This document shows positions 9,026 through 16,138 of a stretch of 20,674 nucleotides of DNA, one piece after another (position 1 is the stretch's first letter; the number at the start of each line of letters is the position of its first letter). The position numbers and the translations under genes are program-made. Source of the stretch: JANNWF01 sp041675805 (GTDB lineage Bacteria > Pseudomonadota > Gammaproteobacteria > Xanthomonadales > Xanthomonadaceae); contig JBAYTD010000038.1 in the NCBI GenBank assembly GCA_041675805.1, positions 1 through 20,674 on the forward strand, given 5' to 3'. The notes beneath the pieces are model-generated. The model saw only the letters and a program-made list of their open reading frames with translations. It had not been told where the DNA came from and did not search any database.

Positions 9026-9733
9026 CTACAGAATCCGATCCAGCGCGGCAAGGAAATCGGCACGCGCGCCGGGCAACGCATCGACGTTGCCGGTGCCGAG
9101 CGCGCCATCCAGCCGGCGGCTGGCGGCGGCCAGGCGCGCGGCACCGCAGAAGCCGCAGGAGGCGCGCAGACGATGCAGCACGGCGCGGGCGTCGTCGTGG
9201 GCATCGGCGTCGAGCGCGGCGAGGATGTGCTGCCGCTGCATCGGCAGTTCCTTGCGCAACAGCTCGCGCAGGGCGGTGACGATGGCCTGATTGCCGCCGG
9301 CGGCGGCCAGCGCGCCAGCATCGTCCCAGTCCGGCTGATCGTCCGCCTCGTCGGCCATTGCGACGGGATCGCCGTCGCCGAGCAGGGCCAGCAGCGCATC
9401 GACGCTGAGCGGCTTGTGGCCGACCCGTTCGAAGCCGGCGGCGAGCAGGGCCGCGCGGCGCTGTGCCGAGTCATCGGCGGTCAAGGCGATGGCGCGCGTC
9501 GCCGCGTTGCGGCCGTCGCGCTGGCCGCGCAGTCGCGTCAGCAGCGCGTCGCCGCGCAGGCCGGGCAGATTCAGGTCCAGCAGCAGGGCATCGAAGCGGT
9601 GATCCTGGCAGACGCGCCAGGCGCTTTCGCCATCGGCCACGTCGACCACCCGATGCCCGGCGGCACGCAGCGCTTCGCCGAGAAAGGCGCGGCTGATCGC
9701 ATCGTCTTCAGCCAGCAGCAGGTTCATCGGCAT
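9026..9733 (-). CDS. Response regulator receiver domain fused to an Hpt domain
   Basis: A 235-residue cytoplasmic phosphorelay protein. Residues 1-120 are a CheY-like receiver: acidic pocket at Glu9-Asp10-Asp11, phospho-acceptor Asp53 in LLLDLNLPG, conserved Thr85 and Lys107 (in HKPLS). After an acidic linker (about 122-138), residues 140-235 form a helical Hpt domain with phospho-histidine His187 in HRLRASCGFCGA. There is no DNA-binding or other output domain and no kinase nearby, so it probably shuttles phosphate between a hybrid kinase and another regulator; the partners are unknown. The ATG at 9733 is chosen because GAGGG lies 7 bases upstream; an ATG two codons later is possible, and a longer reading would run into the divergent gene. 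The divergent gene starts 32 bp away. Confidence 0.85.
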   Translation of the reverse strand: MPMNLLLAEDDAISRAFLGEALRAAGHRVVDVADGESAWRVCQDHRFDALLLDLNLPGLRGDALLTRLRGQRDGRNAATRAIALTADDSAQRRAALLAAGFERVGHKPLSVDALLALLGDGDPVAMADEADDQPDWDDAGALAAAGGNQAIVTALRELLRKELPMQRQHILAALDADAHDDARAVLHRLRASCGFCGAARLAAASRRLDGALGTGNVDALPGARADFLAALDRIL

Positions 9734-9765
9734 TCCGATTCCCTCGCGCGGATTATGCTGACAGC

Positions 9766-11799
9766 ATGCGTGCCCTGCCGCTCCCGGACAAGTCGTTGCT
9801 GCTCGTCGCCCTGCTGTGCGGCGGCGTGGCGGCGACCGCCCAAGCGGCGCGGCTGGAAGTGGAGGCGACGCGGCTGGTCGCCGATGGCGTGCAGGCCAGT
9901 GCGCCGAAGCTGAGCCTGGACTGGCCGTCGGGCGCGACGGAAGGCCAATTGGCGCTGGATCTGCGCAAGCTGGCAATCCATTCCCCGGCGCTGGAGTTCG
10001 AGCGCGTCAGCGCCCGCTGCGCGCTGCTGCGCGAGGACGGTGGCTGGCGCTGCACGGGACACATCGAGGCCGCCGGCCTGCGTCGCGGCAACCTGCGTCT
10101 GGTCTGGCGCGAGGGCGCGGCGCAGGCGCGTCTGCAGCGTGGCCAGGCCAGCCTGTCGGTGCGTGCCGACAGTGTCGAATCCGGCCCTCTGCGGATCGAG
10201 GCCAAGTCGTTGCCGGTCGATTGGCTGCTGCCTCTGCTGGCACCGCTGTGGCCGGAAGCCAGCCTCACCGACGGCGCGTTGACGGCGGATTGGGAAGTGA
10301 ACATCGACCAGTCCGTCCTCGCCGTGGCCGGTCCGCTGTCGATCAAGTCGCTGGGCCTGGATACCCGCGATGGCCGGATCGCCGCCGCCGGGCTGGACAT
10401 CCATGGCCGGGTCGCCCTGCGCCGCGACGCGCGCACCCGCGTCGAGGCTGATCTGAGCCTGACCGGCGGCGAACTGCTGGCCGCTGCGCTTTACCTGCAA
10501 CTGCCGGCCGCGCCGGTCAGCTTGCGGCTGCGCGCCGATGGCAGCGATGACGAGCCGTGGCGGCTGTCGGAACTGCACTGGCGCGATGGCGACACGCTGG
10601 ATCTGCGCGGGAAGGCAACGCTGGGCAGGTCCGGGGAAGCGCTGCTGGTGGCGCTGCAAGTGCAGGCGGACAGCGCCGATCTCGCCACCGCGACCGAGCG
10701 CTATGCGCGCAGCCTGCTGGCCGCCGCCGGCCTGCCCGATGCCACCGCGACCGGCAGCCTGTCGGCCAGCCTGGCGATGGATTCGGACGGCCTGATGGAA
10801 CTCGAAACCAATCTGGACGATGTCGACTTTGGCGATGGCGCGCGGATCGGTCTCGGCGGCGTCGATGGCACCTTGCGCTGGCATCGCGCGGCGGAGCGCG
10901 ACAGCCAGTTGCGCTGGCGCACGGCCAGCCTGCATGGCATCGACCTGTCCGCCGGCCAGTTGTCGACGCACAGCCGCGCCGGGGACATTCGGCTGGCGGC
11001 ACCGGTACGCCTGTCGCTGTTGCAGGGACAGGCGAGCATCGAGCGTTTCCACTGGCAACCGGCGACGGACACTGCGGCGGGCGGGCTGGAACTGGCGGCC
11101 AGTCTGTCCGACATCGATCTCGCCGCGCTGAGCGCGCATTTCGGCTGGCCGGCGTTCTCCGGCCGGCTTGGCGGCCAGTTGCCGTCGGCGCGTTACGAGG
11201 ACAGCGTGCTGCGCTTCGACGGCGGGCTCGATGTCGCGGTGTTCGATGGCCGCATCCGCGTCGATCAACTGCGGCTGGAGCGCCCGTTCGGCGTCGCACC
11301 GACGCTGAGCGCCGACATCCGGCTCGACGATCTCGACCTGAAGCCGCTGACCGGCGTGTTCGGCTTCGGCGAAATCAGCGGCCGGCTGGACGGCCGCATC
11401 GCCGGGCTACGCCTGGTCGACTGGTCGCCGGTCGCCTTCGATGCGCATTTCCACACCGACGAGCAGGCCAAGGACCGCAGGCGGATCAGCCAGCGCGCCG
11501 TCAACGATCTGTCGCAGGTCGGCGGCGGCGGGCTGGCGGCCGGGCTGCAAAGCCAGGCGCTGCGGCTGTTCGACAGCTTTTCCTATCAGCGCATCGGGCT
11601 GGGTTGCCGGCTGGCCAATGATGTCTGCGCCATGTCCGGCATCGCCGGCGATGGCGGTTCATCCGGCGGCTACACTATCGTCGAAGGTGCCGGCCTGCCG
11701 CGCATCACCGTCAACGGCTATCAGCGACGGGTGGACTGGCCGGTGCTGCTGCAGCGTCTGCAGGCGGTGTCCGACGGCCAGGCACCACGCGTCGAATGA
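9766..11799 (+). CDS. YdbH/AsmA-like periplasmic protein, probable intermembrane lipid-transport component
   Basis: A 677-residue protein of beta-rich repetitive texture, with strands such as LDLRKLAIHS, VALRRDARTRVEADLSLTGG and LEVEATRLV, as in AsmA/TamB/YdbH-type proteins. The N-terminus has a signal sequence (hydrophobic 10-25) ending TAQA-A near residue 27, which looks cleavable. The C-terminal 150 residues (QRAVNDLSQVGGGGLAAGLQ, then FDSFSYQRIGLGC) resemble the end of YdbH. The family link rests on this texture and on the DUF1318/YdbL-type lipoprotein gene directly downstream, matching E. coli ydbH-ynbE-ydbL. It is shorter than E. coli YdbH (879 residues). YdbH acts redundantly with YhdP and TamB in moving phospholipids to the outer membrane. 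A Cys pair (LGCRLANDVC) could form a disulfide. The ATG at 9766 lacks a clear Shine-Dalgarno sequence. Confidence 0.65.
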   Translation: MRALPLPDKSLLLVALLCGGVAATAQAARLEVEATRLVADGVQASAPKLSLDWPSGATEGQLALDLRKLAIHSPALEFERVSARCALLREDGGWRCTGHIEAAGLRRGNLRLVWREGAAQARLQRGQASLSVRADSVESGPLRIEAKSLPVDWLLPLLAPLWPEASLTDGALTADWEVNIDQSVLAVAGPLSIKSLGLDTRDGRIAAAGLDIHGRVALRRDARTRVEADLSLTGGELLAAALYLQLPAAPVSLRLRADGSDDEPWRLSELHWRDGDTLDLRGKATLGRSGEALLVALQVQADSADLATATERYARSLLAAAGLPDATATGSLSASLAMDSDGLMELETNLDDVDFGDGARIGLGGVDGTLRWHRAAERDSQLRWRTASLHGIDLSAGQLSTHSRAGDIRLAAPVRLSLLQGQASIERFHWQPATDTAAGGLELAASLSDIDLAALSAHFGWPAFSGRLGGQLPSARYEDSVLRFDGGLDVAVFDGRIRVDQLRLERPFGVAPTLSADIRLDDLDLKPLTGVFGFGEISGRLDGRIAGLRLVDWSPVAFDAHFHTDEQAKDRRRISQRAVNDLSQVGGGGLAAGLQSQALRLFDSFSYQRIGLGCRLANDVCAMSGIAGDGGSSGGYTIVEGAGLPRITVNGYQRRVDWPVLLQRLQAVSDGQAPRVE

Positions 11800-11840
11800 A
11801 CAACCATCCTTTCCCTGTCGAAACCCATCGCGGAGGCTCC

Positions 11841-12428
11841 ATGCGCAAGACATCCATCCTGTTGCTGCTCGCCGGTCTGGCCCTGACCGCCTGCGTCACC
11901 ATCAACGTGTATTTCCCCGCTGCCGAGGCCGAGCAGGCGGCGCGCGAGTTCGTCGAGAAGGTGATCGGCGACGAGCCGCCGGCCAAGCCTACGCCGCCGA
12001 GCGAGGACGGGGCACAACGTGATCCCGGCTTCAGCCTGCTTGGCCTGTTCATTGCCGACGCGCATGCGCAAAGCGCCGACATTTCGATCCGCACGCCGGC
12101 CATCCAGGCGATCCAGGACCGCATGGCGCAGCGCTTCCAGTCGCAACTGGCGGCCGGCTTCGACAGCGGCGCGCTGGGCTTCGGCAACGACGGCCTGCTG
12201 GTGCTGCGCGACGCCGCCAAGGTCGGCCTGCGCGATCGCGCCGCGCTCAACCAGGCGCTGGCCGACGACAACCGCGACCGCAACGCGGTGTATCGCGAAA
12301 TCGCCGTCGCCAACGGCCATCCGGAATGGGAAGGGCAGATCCGCGAAACCTTTGCCCGGCAGTGGATTGCCAGCGCCCGTGCCGGCTGGTGGTATCAGGA
12401 CGCTGCTGGTGCCTGGAAGCAGAAGTAA
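11841..12428 (+). CDS. DUF1318 (YdbL-like) lipoprotein with YnbE-like N-terminus
   Basis: A 195-residue predicted outer-membrane lipoprotein. The signal peptide MRKTSILLLLAGLALTAC gives a lipobox with Cys18 and no Asp at +2, favouring the outer membrane. Residues 19-43 (VTINVYFPAAEAEQAAREFV) recall the ITIN-type strand after the cysteine of E. coli YnbE. A Pro-rich spacer (46-60) and a short hydrophobic stretch ending ADAHAQ (62-77) lead to the DUF1318/YdbL domain (about 78-195; ALADDNRDRNAVYREIAVAN, ending AGWWYQDAAGAWKQK). In E. coli these are two proteins, YnbE and YdbL, working with YdbH. The ATG at 11841 is chosen because it gives a clean lipoprotein signal and has GGAGG just upstream; an ATG at 11796 overlapping the previous stop would add 15 residues. 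It follows the YdbH-like gene by 41 bases. Confidence 0.82.
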   Translation: MRKTSILLLLAGLALTACVTINVYFPAAEAEQAAREFVEKVIGDEPPAKPTPPSEDGAQRDPGFSLLGLFIADAHAQSADISIRTPAIQAIQDRMAQRFQSQLAAGFDSGALGFGNDGLLVLRDAAKVGLRDRAALNQALADDNRDRNAVYREIAVANGHPEWEGQIRETFARQWIASARAGWWYQDAAGAWKQK

Positions 12429-12439
12429 GGATGGCGCGG

Positions 12440-12470
12440 CCCCTCCCCCGGAGTGCTGGGAGAGGGGTTT
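12440..12470 (+). terminator. Probable intrinsic terminator after the DUF1318 gene
   Basis: CCCCTCCCC pairs with GGGAGAGGGG (9 bp with one bulged A) around a 9-base loop, and is followed by TTTCT. It starts 11 bases after the stop codon of the lipoprotein gene, the expected place for the end of the two-gene operon. Confidence 0.6.
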
Positions 12471-12473
12471 CTG

Positions 12474-12750
12474 TGCAAGGTGTTGATCCGGATTTCGGAT
12501 AGGGTTATTCGCGGATTCGTCGGGGGCGAACCCAAAATGTTGGCTTCACTCGCCTGACTTTGCTTTGTCGCCCGCCCGAGGATACAGCCTGTCTCTGCGA
12601 TCGCACCTGTGCCCTAGTTTTGGGGCAGTTTGCGTGGCTGTGTGCAGGCATCGACTGGCAGCGGTCAAGGGCCAATGCTGATGACAATATAGTCGCGCTT
12701 CAGCAAGCCGCAACACCAGTCACCAATCCGCATAAACACAAATCGCCAAC
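12474..12750. other. Intergenic stretch with no recognised gene, lower GC than its surroundings
   Basis: This is the main part of the only gap over 300 bases (12429-12974). It is visibly richer in A and T than its neighbours. Short open frames on both strands (60-64 codons, for example 12560-12754 plus and 12505-12687 minus) lack ribosome-binding sites, recognisable domains and the strong G/C third-position bias of real genes here. I see no tRNA, small-RNA signature or transposase fragment. It may be decayed sequence or hold regulatory DNA. Confidence 0.5.
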
Positions 12751-12754
12751 GTAG

Positions 12755-12786
12755 GTCGGTTCAAGCGCCGCAGGCGCGGAACCGAC
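12755..12786. repeat. Palindromic (REP-like) element
   Basis: GTCGGTTC and GAACCGAC form a perfect 8-bp outer stem. Inside, GCGCC and GGCGC form a second stem around GCA. The shape and the position between two convergent genes are those of a REP-type intergenic repeat. Only one copy is in the window, so dispersal is inferred. Confidence 0.55.
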
Positions 12787-12792
12787 ATTCGC

Positions 12793-12841
12793 CTCGGCCC
12801 GCAGGCCGTTCATGCTTCGATACCTCAGCACGAACGGCTTG
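12793..12841. repeat. 49-bp hairpin repeat, copy 1
   Basis: This 49-base unit starts CTCGGCCCGCAGGCCGTTC and ends GCACGAACGGCTTG. It matches copy 2 (12862-12910) at 44 of 49 positions in the same orientation. Its arms form an imperfect hairpin with mismatches in the left arm. Confidence 0.75.
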
Positions 12842-12861
12842 GGCGCAGGCAACTGCCGAGG

Positions 12862-12910
12862 CTCGGCCCGCAAGCCGTTCGTGCTTCGAAATCTCGGCAC
12901 GAACGGCTTG
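12862..12910. repeat. 49-bp hairpin repeat, copy 2
   Basis: The second copy has a perfect 14-bp stem (CAAGCCGTTCGTGC at 12871-12884 with its complement at 12897-12910) around a 12-base loop. It lies 64 bases past the potF stop and 20 bases from copy 1. It could act as an mRNA 3'-end stabiliser or terminator for potF, as REP hairpins can, but its duplication suggests a dispersed repeat. Confidence 0.75.
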
Positions 12911-12974
12911 CGTGGGGTGACAATTTGCGGATACGTCCGGGGAACGTGAACGACACCCCGAAAACGCAGGGGCC

Positions 12975-14114
12975 TCAGCGTCCGGACTTGATCGTCGTCC
13001 AGGTGCGTACGCGGGTGCGCTGGGCGTCCTGGGCGAAGGTGACCGGGTCGATCAGTTTGGCCAGCACGTCCTCGGTCGGGTAGATGGACGGATCGTTGGC
13101 GACCTCCTCGTCGATCAGTGCGCGGGCGTCGAGGTTGGGGTTGGCGTAGGCGACGTAATCGCTGATCGCCGCGATCACTTCCGGGCGCAGCAGGTAGTTG
13201 ATGAAGGCGTGGGCGTTCTCGCGGTTCCTGGCATCGGCGGGGATCGCCATCACGTCGACCCAGCGCAGTGCGCCTTCCTTCGGGATGAAGTATTCGATCT
13301 CGACGCCGTTTTCCGCTTCGGCGGCGCGGTCGCGGGCCTGGAAGATGTCGCCGGAGTAGCCCATGGTGATGCACAGGTCGCCATTGGCGAGGTCATCGAG
13401 GTACTTGCTGGAGCTGAAATAGCGCAGGTGCGGACGCAGGCCGTCGTAGACCTCGGCCACCACGGCGTTGTTTTCCTCGCTGGCGATGTTGGGGTCCAGC
13501 CCCTTCCAGATCAGCGCGGCGGCGAAGGTTTCCTGTTCGTCGTCGAGCACGGCGATGCCGCAGCCGGCCAGTTTGGCCGCGTTGGCCGGGTCGAACAAAA
13601 GCCCCCAACTGTCCAGCGCCGCGTCCTCGCCCAGTGCCGCGCGGACCTTCTCGACATTGATGCCGATGCCGGTGGTGCCCCACATGTAGGGCAGCACGTG
13701 GACGTTGCCGGGGTCGATCGCGGCCAGGCCTTCCATCACCTCCGGGTCGAGCTTGTCGAGGCCGCTCAGCGCCGATTTGTCGAGCGGTGCGTAGACCCCG
13801 GCGGTGACGTGGCGCTCGGCGAACGGGCGGGCCGAGGGGAAGACCAGGTCGTAGCCGCTGCCGCCGGTCATCAGCTTGGCTTCCAGCACTTCGTTGCTGT
13901 CGTACACGTCGTAGATCACGCGGATGCCGGTTTCCTTCTGGAAATTCTCCAGCGTGTCCTCGGCGATGTAGTCCGACCAGTTGTAGACGTGGACGACCTG
14001 GGCGGCAGCCTTGGGCGTCGCCGGCGCGGCATCGCCGGCGCTGTCGGAGGAATTGCCGCCGCAGCCGACCACCGCAATGGCCAGCGCCAACGGCGCAAGA
14101 CGCAGATTCTTCAT
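12975..14114 (-). CDS. potF: Polyamine ABC transporter substrate-binding lipoprotein (PotF/PotD family)
   Basis: A 379-residue periplasmic binding protein for putrescine or a related polyamine. After a lipoprotein signal (VVGC, Cys18) and a low-complexity Ser/Ala spacer, the mature fold begins VVHVYNWSDYIAEDTLENFQ, nearly the start of E. coli PotF; the ligand-contacting Trp-Ser-Asp falls at 46-48. The family stretches YDSNEVLEAKLMTGGSGYDL, PYMWGTTGIGIN and ITMGYSGD follow. E. coli PotF is a soluble periplasmic protein, so a lipid anchor is a difference. The ATG at 14114 is chosen over the GTG one codon earlier because GAGGAG lies 6 bases upstream of it. No permease or ATPase genes are adjacent; partners must be elsewhere. 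It is the last gene of the minus-strand run. Confidence 0.88.
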   Translation of the reverse strand: MKNLRLAPLALAIAVVGCGGNSSDSAGDAAPATPKAAAQVVHVYNWSDYIAEDTLENFQKETGIRVIYDVYDSNEVLEAKLMTGGSGYDLVFPSARPFAERHVTAGVYAPLDKSALSGLDKLDPEVMEGLAAIDPGNVHVLPYMWGTTGIGINVEKVRAALGEDAALDSWGLLFDPANAAKLAGCGIAVLDDEQETFAAALIWKGLDPNIASEENNAVVAEVYDGLRPHLRYFSSSKYLDDLANGDLCITMGYSGDIFQARDRAAEAENGVEIEYFIPKEGALRWVDVMAIPADARNRENAHAFINYLLRPEVIAAISDYVAYANPNLDARALIDEEVANDPSIYPTEDVLAKLIDPVTFAQDAQRTRVRTWTTIKSGR

Positions 14115-14136
14115 CACGAACTCCTCGGGGATGAGT

Positions 14137-14157
14137 GGGAGCGGCGCGGCCGCTCCC
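14137..14157 (-). terminator. GC-rich hairpin between M2 peptidase gene and potF
   Basis: A perfect 9-bp stem (GGGAGCGGC with GCCGCTCCC) around three bases lies in the 62-base gap, just upstream of the potF ribosome-binding site. No T-run follows on the minus strand, so it may only weaken read-through or mark a transcript end. Confidence 0.4.
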
Positions 14158-14176
14158 GGATTCTATCGCTGGTTTG

Positions 14177-16111
14177 TCAGAAGCCGCAGGACTTGCCGGC
14201 GTTCTGCTGCTCCAGCCATTGCTGCAACGGCGCGAAGTATTCCAGCACCGCCGAGGCGTCCATGGTTTCGCCGCCGGTGAGCTCCTTCAGGGTGGCCTGC
14301 CAGGGCTGGCTCTGGCCCTTTTCCAGCATCGCCCAGAAGCGCGCGCCGGCTTCCGGGTTGCCGGCAAAGTTGCAGGTGTACAGCGGGCCATCGTGGCCGG
14401 CGGCATCGCACAGCGCCTTGTAGAACTGGAATTGCAGGATGTGCGAGAGGAAATAGCGGGTGTACGGGGTGTTGCCGGGCACGTGGTACTTGGCACCCGG
14501 ATCGAAGAACTCCTCGCCGCGCGGTGTCGCCGGGGCGACGCCCTGGTATTGCGCCTTCAGATCCCACCAGGCCTTGTTGTAGTTGTCCGGGGTGATCGAG
14601 CCGTCGAACACGCCCCAGCGCCAGCGGTCGATCATCAGGCCGAACGGGACGAAGGCGACCTTGGCCAGCGCCATGCGCATCTGCGTGTTGATGGTGGCCT
14701 GCTCGCTGACCGTGGCGTTGCCGACCAGGTTGATGGATTTCAGGTACTCCGGCGTCATCGACAGCACGATGGTGTCGCCGATGGCCTCGTGGAAGCCGTC
14801 GTGGGCACCGCTCTGGAACATCGGCGGCTGGTCCTTGTAGGCCAGGTAGTAATAGATGTGGCCGAGCTCGTGGTAGATCGTGGTCAGCTCTTCCTCGGTC
14901 GGCTTGATGCACATCTTGATGCGAACGTCGGTGGCGTCGGCGTTCATCTGCCAGGCGCTGGCGTGGCAGACCACGTCGCGGTCGCGCGGCTTGATCAGTT
15001 GCGAGTTCCGGTAGAACGACTCCGGCAGCGCCGGCATGCCGAGGCCGGTGTAGAAGCCTTCGGCGAGGCGGGTCATCTGCACGGCGCTGTCGAGATCGGC
15101 GGCGATGCCTTCCTCGACCAGCTTGGCGGCGCTGCCGTCACCGAGCCTGGCGACGCGGTCGGCAAACAGGCGCGAGCGCTGCTCGCCCAGCGCCTTGCCG
15201 ATGTCGAGGTCGCCGACGCCGGGATAGGGTTGCAGGAAGTCCCACAGGTTGCTCCAGTCCTGTTGCCACAGGTTGCCCATCAGGTGCGCCGGCAGGTACT
15301 TGCCGTCGACCGTTCCCTCGGCACCGTACTTCTCGCCCAGCTTGCTGCGCACGTGGCAGTGCAGGTTGTCGTACAGCGGCTTCACCTGGCCCCACAGGCG
15401 GTCGGTTTCCGCCTTGAAGGCGTCGGCGTCCATGTCATAGCCGGAGCGCCACATGTGGCCGGCATCCTGGTAGCCCATCTCGCGGGCCCCTTCGTTGACC
15501 AGGTCGACGAACTGGCGGTAGTCCTCGCGCATCGGCACGGAAATGGTGTGCCAGCCTTCCCAGGCCTCCTTCTGCGCCGCCGGGTCGCGGCTGCTCGCCA
15601 GGGTCTCGGACAGCTCGCCGATCTGCCGGCAGACCTTCTTGTCGCCCTCGCCGGTGCAGTAGCTGCCGGCGCCGTAGGCCTGGTCGAGACCGGTGGCCAG
15701 TTCGCTGAGCTTCTTCAGCTTGACCGGATCGCGCGGGGCCGGCATCGAGGTGCCGAGCTTGAGCAGGGCGATGGCGCGGGCGCTGGCGGCGCTCATCGGC
15801 TGGCCGTCGAAAGCCTGGGCCTGTTCGACGAATTCGTTGAGCTGGGCCAGTTGCTTCTCGTTGTAAGCGGAGGCGAGGCGCGCGGTGTCGTCGTTGATGT
15901 AGGTCTGCGACAGCCAGGCCGCCGAGCCGCCTTCGGGCATCATCTCGGCCATCGTCCGATTGACCCGGGCGACGAACTCGTCGGCGCTTTCCTGCTTGGC
16001 CTGGGTGTCGACGGGCGCGGTGGTGGAGGGCGCAGTGCCGCCGCCGCAACCGGCGAGCAGCGACAGCGAGACGAGGATGGACAGCGCCAGCGGCGCGCGG
16101 GTGGGTTTCAC
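14177..16111 (-). CDS. M2 family peptidyl-dipeptidase (ACE homologue), lipoprotein
   Basis: A 644-residue zinc dipeptidyl carboxypeptidase related to angiotensin-converting enzyme; bacterial members are known in Xanthomonas. A lipoprotein signal (LSLLAGC, Cys22) and a Gly/Ser/Thr spacer precede the mostly helical catalytic domain. Zinc ligands are His414 and His418 in HELGH and Glu442 in FHEAIGD, with the same 28-residue spacing from the first His to the Glu as in human ACE. Other ACE landmarks are the CHASAW segment (about 382-387) and KYHVPGNTPYTRYFLSHILQ, which holds substrate- and chloride-site residues. It should release C-terminal dipeptides from oligopeptides in the periplasm, attached to a membrane. 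The start is a GTG at 16111 with GGAG 6 bases upstream. It follows the HEACH gene by 27 bases. Confidence 0.93.
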   Translation of the reverse strand: MKPTRAPLALSILVSLSLLAGCGGGTAPSTTAPVDTQAKQESADEFVARVNRTMAEMMPEGGSAAWLSQTYINDDTARLASAYNEKQLAQLNEFVEQAQAFDGQPMSAASARAIALLKLGTSMPAPRDPVKLKKLSELATGLDQAYGAGSYCTGEGDKKVCRQIGELSETLASSRDPAAQKEAWEGWHTISVPMREDYRQFVDLVNEGAREMGYQDAGHMWRSGYDMDADAFKAETDRLWGQVKPLYDNLHCHVRSKLGEKYGAEGTVDGKYLPAHLMGNLWQQDWSNLWDFLQPYPGVGDLDIGKALGEQRSRLFADRVARLGDGSAAKLVEEGIAADLDSAVQMTRLAEGFYTGLGMPALPESFYRNSQLIKPRDRDVVCHASAWQMNADATDVRIKMCIKPTEEELTTIYHELGHIYYYLAYKDQPPMFQSGAHDGFHEAIGDTIVLSMTPEYLKSINLVGNATVSEQATINTQMRMALAKVAFVPFGLMIDRWRWGVFDGSITPDNYNKAWWDLKAQYQGVAPATPRGEEFFDPGAKYHVPGNTPYTRYFLSHILQFQFYKALCDAAGHDGPLYTCNFAGNPEAGARFWAMLEKGQSQPWQATLKELTGGETMDASAVLEYFAPLQQWLEQQNAGKSCGF

Positions 16112-16138
16112 GGTGTGTTCTCCAGCATGGACGGGCGC

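Noticed and set aside
12505..12754. Two short open frames (60-64 codons) in the intergenic gap
   Set aside because: No ribosome-binding site, no recognisable domain and no coding bias.
12755..12910. CRISPR array
   Set aside because: Only two near-identical units, each a long palindrome with a 20-base spacing, and no cas genes nearby; a hairpin repeat pair explains it better.
12700..13374. Minus-strand frame of 224 codons containing repeated NGLRAE-type peptides
   Set aside because: The peptide repeats are translations of the 49-base DNA hairpin repeats, and the rest is potF read in the wrong frame.
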